Assembly (NCBI GenBank): GCA_012270875.1
Contig: JAAXHI010000125.1
Location: 1 to 39,547, forward strand
Direction: 5' to 3'
Length of the DNA: 39,547 nucleotides
Origin: Candidatus Poribacteria bacterium
GTDB lineage: Bacteria > Poribacteria > WGA-4E > WGA-3G
The translations under genes and the position numbers were made by a program. Shown here one piece after another: positions 1 through 7,854 of this stretch. The notes below the pieces were generated by a model, which did no database searches, was not told the origin of the DNA, and was given only the letters and a program-made list of their open reading frames with translations. Each line of letters begins with the position of its first letter. Position 1 is the stretch's first letter.

Positions 1-19
1 ACTTATTTTCGGGATCTAC

Positions 20-355
20 TATATAACCCAAGTTGCCACTTTTTTATTTACATAGCACCCCTACGGGGTGCAGTGCCTTGAATGTCCAATTTTCTATAGA
101 CATAATACCCCTACGGGGTATAAAGAGAGAATTTTCCTTGAAAAATCTATGTTTAAACGTCCAAGACCTATTGGGTAGCAACTTGGGTTATTATAACCCA
201 AGTTGCTACTAACGATTTTTGGAGGTTCTAACACCGTTTTGCTGTCCCTTTCTTCACCCCGTAGGGGTGCTATATCTATAGAAGAGGGTATATTCAGGCG
301 ACTGCACCCCGTAGGGGTGCTATGTGTATAAATAAGTGGCAACTTGCGTTATTAT
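20..355. repeat. Nested palindromic intergenic repeat (MITE/REP-like)
   Basis: Outer arms taacccaagttgccac (24-39) vs gtggcaacttgcgtta (336-351); gcacccctacggggtgc (55-71) vs gcaccccgtaggggtgc (304-320); ttctatagacataatacccctacggggta (91-120) vs caccccgtaggggtgctatatctatagaa (255-283); perfect 16-bp central hairpin gtagcaacttgggtta/taacccaagttgctac (175-190/194-209). Confidence 0.85.
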
Positions 356-419
356 AATGGGGTGAGGATTTGTACCTCACCCATAGGTTCAATTTTAGAA
401 AAAACGGCATTGTGGTATC

Positions 420-545
420 GTAGGTTGGGTTGAACGAATTCCGCCAAACGCCTGAAAAGCCATAGAAAAATAAGGTTTTCCATAGATGTTACGTCAAACA
501 GAAATCGAGTGAAACCCAACGCCTTTGCGGTTCAACCCAACCTAC
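420..545. repeat. Long inverted repeat with 16-bp perfect ends
   Basis: gtaggttgggttgaac (420-435) and its exact reverse complement gttcaacccaacctac (530-545), with internal gaaacccaacg; resembles GTAGGTTGGGTT-type dispersed palindromes. Confidence 0.75.
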
Positions 546-606
546 TGAAGTTGTAAATTGACACTTATGGTGAGGTTTTGTGCTTGACTTTTCTTATCTT
601 GGTCTC

Positions 607-1641
607 ATGAAAAATTTGTTTATCTCTTTTCTGTTTAATTTGTTATTATGTTTATCAGTTCAAGGCGCGACATTAGAACTCGCTTTTCAACTCGGCGAGA
701 CGCAGCCGCCACGATTGGACAAATTACTCCCAGATGTTGCGCGGCAAATGGTTTTTAATAACGATAGCACGAAGTTAATAGCAAAAGGGATGGGTGGCAC
801 CGTAGTGGAATGGGATCTCCAAACCCGACAGAAACGCGAGATCGGCGACATCCACGAGAAGCGGTGGTTTGCTTATTCCACTGGAACCGACCAGTTGTTA
901 GTCCGAAAAGCGGATGACAATATTACGCTCCTTTCGCTGAAAAATGACCGTGAAACATTGTTGACGCATGGGCAATATGAAAGCGGGAGTCTGTCTGCCG
1001 ATGGCACACTCGCTGTGTTGTCGAAAGGTGATAGTGAAGTTGAGGTTTGGCGACTTGACAAGCAAGGTCCAAAAACTGTAGAAACTGAGAGATCCGCCCA
1101 AAAATTGAAAACGTTTCTGACAGATCTCCCCGTTAGGAACGGTCTTACGCTTTCTAATGACGGTCAATTTATAGCGGCAGCCGAGGGAAGTTACAGAGAC
1201 GGAGAGGGGCATCGGACTGTCATTGAGATTTGGGACACAACGGTTGAAAATCCTATCCAAGTCCTCAATACTGGTGAGATTTTGGGGGTCTGGAACGTGC
1301 TGTTTTCACCCGATGCAACGATGTTGGCTGTTGACACGCAGCAGAACGCGCAATCCGGCATTCGCGTCTGGGAAATTAAAACCGGTAGAAAACTTCTCAC
1401 CAAATCCGGGTTTGAAGCGTACTGGACACGCGCACTCGCCTTTTCACCGAGCAGTAAACACCTTGTATCAGGCGATGAAGCGAGTCATCTTCGGGTCTGG
1501 GACATTTCCGAAGGCGGATCGGTAATTTGGGAGACCTATCCGACAGGCATTCAAGCGTTAGCCTTCTCGCCGAGCGGCGACTATTTGGCAGTGGCATTGT
1601 GGGACGCAACAATTCAGGTGCTATATTGGAGGGAAGAATGA
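607..1641 (+). CDS. Secreted WD40-repeat protein
   Basis: Signal peptide MKNLFISFLFNLLLCLSVQG; WD40 blades such as LAFSPSSKHLVSGDEASHLRVWDIS and LAFSPSGDYLAVALWDATIQVL. Start moved from 580 to 607. Confidence 0.8.
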   Translation: MKNLFISFLFNLLLCLSVQGATLELAFQLGETQPPRLDKLLPDVARQMVFNNDSTKLIAKGMGGTVVEWDLQTRQKREIGDIHEKRWFAYSTGTDQLLVRKADDNITLLSLKNDRETLLTHGQYESGSLSADGTLAVLSKGDSEVEVWRLDKQGPKTVETERSAQKLKTFLTDLPVRNGLTLSNDGQFIAAAEGSYRDGEGHRTVIEIWDTTVENPIQVLNTGEILGVWNVLFSPDATMLAVDTQQNAQSGIRVWEIKTGRKLLTKSGFEAYWTRALAFSPSSKHLVSGDEASHLRVWDISEGGSVIWETYPTGIQALAFSPSGDYLAVALWDATIQVLYWREE

Positions 1642-2159
1642 TGAGTGATGAGAAAAATTTAGAAGAAGGATCTTATATTGATGCAAAAGGACGCACGCGT
1701 TGGCATGAAAACGATAGGCTTTCACTAAAACTCTTGGAGCTCCATACTTTCCTGATTATTGACGACTATCCGGAGGACCACGCAACGCGCTATCCGTGGT
1801 TGGCGCATTATATCTCTCGGTTTCCTGAACCGATGTCAGATTTAATTGCCCAAGGTCGATTGATAGAGGAGCTTCCGGGTGCTGGTGAAGTCATGGCGAA
1901 AATCATTGAGGATTTACTGGAGACTGGCACTACCGAGAAACTGGAGGAGTTCGCCGGTGATACGCCACGGACCGTTGTAGAACTCGTGCCTATCCCTGGG
2001 ATGGGTGCCAAAACAATTAAACGGTTGTATCAAGAGGTCGGTGTGGATAGCCTCGTCTCGCTCCGTGCAGCGATTGATGAAGGGAGACTTAAGGGTTTCA
2101 AAGGCATTGGTAAAAAGACTTTGGAGAAAATTGAGGCATATCTTGATGAATGGCTCTAA
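1638..2159 (+). CDS. Stand-alone PolX-N-terminal-like helix-hairpin-helix protein (copy 1)
   Basis: ELPGAGEVMAKIIEDLLETG, VPIPGMGAKTIKRLYQEVGVDSLVSLRAAIDEGRLKGFKGIGKKTLEKI resembles the HhH/8-kDa region of bacterial PolX. No palm or PHP domain. ATGA overlap with the WD40 gene. Confidence 0.8.
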   Translation: MMSDEKNLEEGSYIDAKGRTRWHENDRLSLKLLELHTFLIIDDYPEDHATRYPWLAHYISRFPEPMSDLIAQGRLIEELPGAGEVMAKIIEDLLETGTTEKLEEFAGDTPRTVVELVPIPGMGAKTIKRLYQEVGVDSLVSLRAAIDEGRLKGFKGIGKKTLEKIEAYLDEWL

Positions 2160-2168
2160 GTTGATTTT

Positions 2169-2197
2169 TTGACGGCTTTTGAGATGTATGATATGCT
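2169..2197 (+). promoter_or_regulatory. Putative sigma70 promoter of the DUF3419 operon
   Basis: TTGACG (2169-2174), 17 bp, TATGCT (2192-2197). Confidence 0.5.
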
Positions 2198-2205
2198 TTT
2201 AAAAG

Positions 2206-3249
2206 TTGATGGGGCGCGCCTTACTCATAACAATGCCCCAAAAAAAATACACACAACGGGTATCTGTGGAGTTGACGGATATGCGGGATAATAAGGTACA
2301 GTTTGCGGTCGTCAGAGAAGACCCGATGGTAGAGGCGGAGTTGGTTCGGTTGACAAAAGCCAACAACGTCCTATTGATTGCTTCTGGTGGGTGTACTGCC
2401 TTAACACTACAGGCACTGTTTCCAGACTTGCATATCACTTTAGTCGACTTTAATCCGGCGCAGTTAGAACGGGTCCGAGAAAAAATGCGCGCCTTGCGAG
2501 AGACCGATACTGCAACACGACATCGGAAATTTAATATTGGCACCAGCGATCCAAGCGGACTCAATCAGAGCGGTAACTTTGAGTCGCTGTTCCGGGGTCT
2601 ACGAGCGTTCATCTTTGATCTGGTCGCTGACGAAACGGAAATCCGCAGGTTGTTTGAAGAGAAAGGGCGGCTTGCGCGTGTTTCAGAGATCCTCTTCTCA
2701 AGCAAGTATTGGTCAGTGGCGTTTGATCTCTACTTTAGCGACTCCCTTCTCAATGCGATGTTTGGTCCAGATGCCACACAGCACGCTGAAACTGGGAGTT
2801 ATCCGCGTTACTTTCAGCGGTTATTTGAAAAAGGGTTGACATCCGCGGAGGCGTTTGATAATTATTTTCTCCACCACGTATTTCTGGGATACTATCTCCA
2901 ACGTCCTGCAAGTCTACCTTACTATCTCTTAGCACCGCCTGCCGATTATCGTTTTCAGATGGTCGAAGGTACGCTGGATCAAGTGCCGGAGCTGCAACGT
3001 TTCGATCTAATATCTCTCTCCAACATCATGGATTGGATGCCGTTAACTGAGATTACCTCGCTGATGCGTCATCTTCAAAATGAGATGAAGCCTGATGCTA
3101 CTGTTCTGTATCGCCAACTCAATAATTACACCGACCTTTCAACGGACTTCGGTGATTCATTCGAGTTCAATCAGGCATTGGGGGTCCGGTTCCAAGAAAT
3201 TGAGCGTAGTCTGTTTTATTCCAGCGTTTATGTCGGAAAAAGGAGATGA
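2206..3249 (+). CDS. DUF3419/BtaA-like S-adenosylmethionine 3-amino-3-carboxypropyl transferase family protein
   Basis: REDPMVEAELVRLTKANNVLLIASGGCTALTLQALFPDLHITLVDFNPAQLERV and LISLSNIMDWM are DUF3419-like. The true start could be 2209 or 2233. Confidence 0.8.
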   Translation: MMGRALLITMPQKKYTQRVSVELTDMRDNKVQFAVVREDPMVEAELVRLTKANNVLLIASGGCTALTLQALFPDLHITLVDFNPAQLERVREKMRALRETDTATRHRKFNIGTSDPSGLNQSGNFESLFRGLRAFIFDLVADETEIRRLFEEKGRLARVSEILFSSKYWSVAFDLYFSDSLLNAMFGPDATQHAETGSYPRYFQRLFEKGLTSAEAFDNYFLHHVFLGYYLQRPASLPYYLLAPPADYRFQMVEGTLDQVPELQRFDLISLSNIMDWMPLTEITSLMRHLQNEMKPDATVLYRQLNNYTDLSTDFGDSFEFNQALGVRFQEIERSLFYSSVYVGKRR

Positions 3250-3255
3250 GCGCCA

Positions 3256-3969
3256 GTGAACGCAAGCATTGACAACATCCTGAAAGAGACGAATGTCCGG
3301 ACGAATCCATATTTTGCATCTTTGCGCGACGGTGCTTTTGCGTTCGATGATTTTGTCGAAACACAAATCCAATTCTATTTTGCCGTCGTGTTCTTCAATC
3401 GTCCGATGGCAGCCCTCGCCGCCAAGATCCCGACATCAGAATTGCGCTTAGAAGTCATTCGCAATGTTTGGGAGGAACACGGTGAAGGCAATACGTCGCT
3501 GATGCATGAGAAAACGTTTCTTGCGTTTCTCGACCGGTTAGCTGACATTAAACCCGAAGATATTGAAGAACGGGCAATGTGGCCCGAAGTCCGCGCCTTT
3601 AATACCGTGCTTGTCGGTGCTTGTGTGATGGATGAATACTTGATCGGTGCGGGTGTTATGGGAATCATTGAGCGGATGTTTTCAGACATCGCAAGTTGGA
3701 TCGGTGAAGAGGTCGTGCGTCACGGCTGGATCCCTGTGGAGAAACTGATTCACTATAATCTCCATGAAGACCTGGATATTAAACATGCGGACGATTTTTT
3801 TGATGTGCTCCGTCCGGCGTGGGAGGCGGATGTCGAAAACAGGTACTATATTGAACAAGGATTGCGTCTCGGTGCGTGCGTCTTCAGTTCGCTGTATGAA
3901 GGACTTTACAAGGCACGAAAACGTCGCATCTATCGCGAGGTACGCGGACCGCATACACGGGCATCGTAG
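3256..3969 (+). CDS. Heme-oxygenase-like iron-containing redox enzyme (HDO/TenA-PqqC fold)
   Basis: FVETQIQFYFAVVFFNRPMAALAAKIP, RNVWEEHGEGNTSLMHEKTFLAFL and HYNLHEDLDIKHADDFFDVL carry the E/H/D pattern of diiron heme-oxygenase-like proteins. GTG start. Confidence 0.75.
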   Translation: MNASIDNILKETNVRTNPYFASLRDGAFAFDDFVETQIQFYFAVVFFNRPMAALAAKIPTSELRLEVIRNVWEEHGEGNTSLMHEKTFLAFLDRLADIKPEDIEERAMWPEVRAFNTVLVGACVMDEYLIGAGVMGIIERMFSDIASWIGEEVVRHGWIPVEKLIHYNLHEDLDIKHADDFFDVLRPAWEADVENRYYIEQGLRLGACVFSSLYEGLYKARKRRIYREVRGPHTRAS

Positions 3970-3986
3970 CAGCATTGAGGAGTCAA

Positions 3987-4808
3987 ATGCGGATAAACCG
4001 TTCTTTGAATATCCGAGAATTACATTGTGAAGAGTGGCAAGTTTTCCAATCACGGGTCGCGGACTTGGAAAAAGGAACAAGCTATCCGTTGGGTGAAGAC
4101 CGGTTTGAGATTGATCACGGTGCGGATTATTTTGCTTTCTTTACGCGTCTGGGGCAGCTCCACTACTACGTGGTACTCGACGGAGAACGGGTGGTAGCGG
4201 TAGCCGCTGCGATCTTGCGTAGTGTGCCACCAGCGAGTCGTGAAAAGCCAAAATCGGTCTGGTATCTGTGTGACTTAAAAGTCCACCCCGAATACCGCGG
4301 ACGCTATCTGCCAGCCTCAATATTCACGCGTGCCTTTCCGAAACTCTATCCTCGCTGCGCTCGCGGATATGCCGTCTCTATGGATGCAGACACGGAACGT
4401 CCGAACCGCGTTGCGCTCATGCTAAAGCGTTTTCGACTCGCGCCGATGTCGATCGCAACACAGTTAGGGATTGTTTCTTTGGATGCTAAACAGATGCAAG
4501 AAACCGAACCTGTTTTACGAGAACATTTTGGGCCCGTCTCTTACTTGTCGTTGGCAGGGAAAAAAGACATCATTCTGCAAAGCACCGGTACCCCGATGCC
4601 GCTGTTGCACGTTCAGTTCGGTCCGTGTGCGGCGCAAGGGTTCCCCGAGCCGCTTGAGGGTTATATCCACATGTTCTGTGTTTCGGTAGACCATCCACTG
4701 CTTGAAGTGCTGAGGCATCAAAGGATTTATCCGTCAGCCACAGCCACAGTTATCCATCATCGTATGGAGAAGTGGGACTGGAGTTTCATCCTCACCAGCG
4801 ACATCTAA
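3987..4808 (+). CDS. GNAT-like N-acetyltransferase
   Basis: YYVVLDGERVVAVAAAILR...SVWYLCDLKVHPEYRGRYLPASIFTRAF is a GNAT core; 17 bp after the HDO gene. ORF track starts at TTG 3975; ATG 3987 preferred. Confidence 0.7.
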   Translation: MRINRSLNIRELHCEEWQVFQSRVADLEKGTSYPLGEDRFEIDHGADYFAFFTRLGQLHYYVVLDGERVVAVAAAILRSVPPASREKPKSVWYLCDLKVHPEYRGRYLPASIFTRAFPKLYPRCARGYAVSMDADTERPNRVALMLKRFRLAPMSIATQLGIVSLDAKQMQETEPVLREHFGPVSYLSLAGKKDIILQSTGTPMPLLHVQFGPCAAQGFPEPLEGYIHMFCVSVDHPLLEVLRHQRIYPSATATVIHHRMEKWDWSFILTSDI

Positions 4809-5023
4809 CGTTGTTTAACCGCAAGGAAAATTTATAGTAAAATCCGAAAATAAGTTTACACTTGCCATATCAACTTTAAGAAAACCCGGCTCGTAGTTGC
4901 GCAATTCTGCGGCGTACTCGCCCAAATGCGAGGTGCATTATTGCGCTCTTATAGGTTCACAGTTTGCACTACCATACGAGTGTATAGGTTTACGGAATCT
5001 ACTAAAAAAGGAAAAGTAAAAAA

Positions 5024-5491
5024 ATGGCAAGAAGATCACTCACTGATGGTGAAATGGTTGATGGCAAAAAGCACGGATATTGGATTACCTATTACGCGAA
5101 TGGCAATAAGCGGAGCGAAGGTAACTACATTCAGGGTAAGAAGGACGGTCCTTGGATCACTTACCACAAAAATGGAAACAAGGCAGGTGAAGCCTCCTTC
5201 CGCGACGACAAATACGAAGGTCCCTGCATAACCTACCATGAAAACGGGAACCTCAGATCCACGGGGTCTTATCCGAAACATGTGGGTAAATCCTACGACG
5301 GGAAAAAGGAAGGTCCGTTTTACGGGTACGAAGAGGATGGCAAAACGGTGTGGCACATCGTAACCTACAAAAAGGGCGGTGCTCGTGCGAAACCGGATGA
5401 ATATCCGCAGGGTGTCTGCGGCGTTTGCGGCGAAGGGAGACGTTTGGCGTGGGGTGATACCTGTCCGAAATGCGGCGCAGAGTTGGATTAG
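5024..5491 (+). CDS. MORN-variant repeat protein with C-terminal zinc ribbon (copy 1)
   Basis: Repeats of the type GYWITYYANGNKRSEGNYIQGKKDGPWITYHKNGNK; C-terminal CGVCGEGRRLAWGDTCPKCGAELD. Confidence 0.8.
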   Translation: MARRSLTDGEMVDGKKHGYWITYYANGNKRSEGNYIQGKKDGPWITYHKNGNKAGEASFRDDKYEGPCITYHENGNLRSTGSYPKHVGKSYDGKKEGPFYGYEEDGKTVWHIVTYKKGGARAKPDEYPQGVCGVCGEGRRLAWGDTCPKCGAELD

Positions 5492-5508
5492 CATAGGATG
5501 GAGGTAAT

Positions 5509-6030
5509 ATGAAAAGTAAAAATGCATTAGGTGAAGGCTTAATTGAAGCAGCAGACCGTAGTGATACTTTCGCACTGACCAACGATGAAATTGCGAAGAA
5601 ACTAATGGAACTCCACACGATTCTGATTGTCGCCGACTACCCAGAAGACCACGCAGCGCGCTACCCTCGCTTAGCATATACAATTTCTCGCATGGAGGCA
5701 TCTGTAGCGGAACTGGTCGCTCAAGGACGGTTGAAAGAGGAGATTCCAGGTGTTGGAGACATAGTTGCTACGATTATCACTGAATACGTTGAAAGCGGAA
5801 CGTGCTCGAAATTACAGGAATACGCAAGTGATGTCCCACAGACAATTGTTGAACTTATACCTATCCCCGGACTTGGTCCTAAAACAATTAAACTTCTGTA
5901 TCAGGCGGTAGGTGTTGACAGTCTCCTATCACTCCGAACGGCAATCGATGCGGGTAAGTTGAAAGGTGTCAAAGGCATCGGTAAGAAAACGATAGAGAAT
6001 TTCGAGAAATACCTTGATGCGAATTTGTAG
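5509..6030 (+). CDS. Stand-alone PolX-N-terminal-like helix-hairpin-helix protein (copy 2)
   Basis: IPGVGDIVATIITEYVESG, IPIPGLGPKTIKLLYQAVGVDSLLSLRTAIDAGKLKGVKGIGKKTIENF; paralogue of 1638-2159. Confidence 0.8.
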   Translation: MKSKNALGEGLIEAADRSDTFALTNDEIAKKLMELHTILIVADYPEDHAARYPRLAYTISRMEASVAELVAQGRLKEEIPGVGDIVATIITEYVESGTCSKLQEYASDVPQTIVELIPIPGLGPKTIKLLYQAVGVDSLLSLRTAIDAGKLKGVKGIGKKTIENFEKYLDANL

Positions 6031-6240
6031 CAGATATTCCTAACAAGCGGACAGGCATTCCTATTCTATGCGAGAGGTGAATAGTTCTGTGGGATTATAC
6101 AATTTTCATAGCATACAATTGCACAATGTGGTATAATTGAAGTGTCCAGTTGTGGGTGGCACTGCTACGAGCAGCACACGCTGTTTCTGCCACCCTCTCA
6201 CCATTGCAGGGGGATAAAACAAACTGGCACTGGAAACCTC

Positions 6241-6582
6241 ATGAAAACGATACTCGCCCTCTCGATACTCTTTTCTGCGATCGCTTTGCCAACTCTTGGT
6301 GAGTTGACCGTCGATGACATCGAGAAAATTGACGAAAAGATCCGAGCGTCCGAAGACCGTACACAAAAGCACGTCACGCAACAAATAGAGAGCCTAAAAA
6401 CACCCGTGGCGTGGCTTATAGGCATCCTTGTCGCGCTGATAGCACTCATAGGCGTGCCATTAGTTGCCTTGACAATCATGATCGGCTGGCGAAGCATAAA
6501 AGACAACTCACAAGAAAAAATCAATCAAGAACTCCGAGAAGAAATCGAAGCACTGAAGCAACAGCAGATTGTCCGACCCTAA
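6241..6582 (+). CDS. Small membrane protein with signal peptide, TM segment and coiled-coil
   Basis: MKTILALSILFSAIALPTLG signal; VAWLIGILVALIALIGVPLVALTIMIGW TM; EKINQELREEIEALKQQQ tail. No family recognised. Confidence 0.6.
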   Translation: MKTILALSILFSAIALPTLGELTVDDIEKIDEKIRASEDRTQKHVTQQIESLKTPVAWLIGILVALIALIGVPLVALTIMIGWRSIKDNSQEKINQELREEIEALKQQQIVRP

Positions 6583-6608
6583 CGAACGTCAGACAGTGAT
6601 ATTTTTTT

Positions 6609-7196
6609 ATGAAATGGTATCAAATGCAGTGGGCGCAGAAGTATTGGCGGAAAGCAGCGAGGGAACGTTATCGTCTGTATCTGAAATCCGATGCGTGGAA
6701 AACAAAGCGAAAAGCCGTTCTACAAGCGGCTTGATTCCGATGCCGTCGGTGTGGTGCGCCTGCGACAGAAGTACATCACGAGACATACAAACGCATCTAC
6801 AACGAACGGATGTCAGATCTAACGGCACTATGTAACAAATGCCATGAGGCAGCGCATTCAACGAGAATCCGAATCCCTGACCAAGACCCACCCCCAAAAA
6901 ACGAACAACGCAAGGATTATCGCAGACGCACGGCGAAAACAAAAAACAGGTTGCACGCCGCGGATACAGCCTTATTCACCAAAAGCGAAGGAGCAGAACA
7001 ACTATGGAAAAGTTCAATTTATTATTTAACAGCCCAAGCGATTGGACAATGTTTGGAGATCGTATCTCACAGGTGCGCGCGCAAGAGATGTTCCCAATGC
7101 TTGTCGCGCGCACCAAAGAGAGAAAACCTATGTCCTATGGCGAGCTTGCAGCACATTTCGATCTCGCATGGGCAATGCCAATCATGCGCGCTGTAA
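6609..7196 (+). pseudogene. HNH endonuclease interrupted by in-frame TGA at 6732-6734
   Basis: Reading from ATG 6609: MKWYQMQWAQKYWRKAARERYRLYLKSDAWKTKRKAVLQAA*FRCRRCGAPATEVHHETYKRIYNERMSDLTALCNKCHEAAH, an HNH core CxxC...HH...CxxCH. The 3' end is uncertain because it overlaps 7004-7444. Confidence 0.7.
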
Positions 7197-7444
7197 TATG
7201 CACCACAGGCACGCTATATCGCTTAGAGCGTAACCAACTGCCACAAGCACAATTTGCATGGAATCACGGAAAAATTCCACGAATCGCAAATATGGTGACG
7301 AAGTCAAACGACGCACCTGCCGGTTTCGTTGCCGAGCAGTTGCCACATCAAAATCCCGCTATAGATTTTGATACACTCTTGAAGAAGATTTGGGATTATG
7401 ATAAGTGGGACGAAGTTCAAAAAGCGTTGGGGTTATCGGGTTAG
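7004..7444 (+). CDS. Hypothetical protein following the HNH gene
   Basis: 146-aa ORF EMFPMLVARTKERKPMSYGELAAHFDLAW...KIPRIANMVTKSNDAPAGF...DKWDEVQKALG. The layout recalls a small family found beside HNH/restriction genes (weak recognition). Confidence 0.55.
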   Translation: MEKFNLLFNSPSDWTMFGDRISQVRAQEMFPMLVARTKERKPMSYGELAAHFDLAWAMPIMRAVICTTGTLYRLERNQLPQAQFAWNHGKIPRIANMVTKSNDAPAGFVAEQLPHQNPAIDFDTLLKKIWDYDKWDEVQKALGLSG

Positions 7445-7660
7445 GCAAGAACCGGGGATTGACATGTTTCAATAGGACATCTGACTTATGTACCTCGGAC
7501 GCAATTCAATCACTTCACCAAGCGTTTCTTATCGTTTTGAAATTGAGAATATAGCAGATTACCTCGGCAGGGTCATTCAATTGTCCGTTTTTGGTGTCGC
7601 CCTTTTCGCAGGTGTCAATACTTAATGTATGTTATGTTTTTAAAAAACTGCGGAAAAATT

Positions 7661-7686
7661 CGCAGCCTGTCGCAGCCTGTCGCAGC
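7661..7686. repeat. Short tandem repeat (cgcagcctgt)x2.6
   Basis: cgcagcctgtcgcagcctgtcgcagc. Confidence 0.8.
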
Positions 7687-7760
7687 GGATCCTAAAAAAA
7701 AGACATCCAATTCAATAATTTCTTAAAATTGAATGGTTCTGATTACCTCGGAAGAAAGTA

Positions 7761-7789
7761 TTGCCTTGTAGATAATTTTACGGTATAAT
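7761..7789 (+). promoter_or_regulatory. Putative sigma70 promoter for the LamG gene
   Basis: TTGCCT, 17 bp, TATAAT (7784-7789). Confidence 0.55.
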
Positions 7790-7854
7790 CTTGACAACGG
7801 AAAAGGTGGCAACTTGAACTGAATGCATGGTTTGAAACAGGAGGTTAAAAAACG

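Noticed and set aside
20-355. CRISPR array
   Set aside because: Repeats are inverted and nested, not direct repeats with unique equal-length spacers; no cas genes seen.
2206-3249. Standard betaine-lipid (BtaA/BtaB) operon
   Set aside because: No BtaB-like N-methyltransferase in the window; the partners are HDO and GNAT.
5024-5491. YwqK-type toxin-antitoxin system
   Set aside because: MORN-like repeats match YwqK annotations, but no adjacent toxin-like gene is visible; the neighbour is an HhH protein.
5036-5701. Long antisense ORF (221 aa)
   Set aside because: Overlaps two well-supported sense genes; no recognisable domain.
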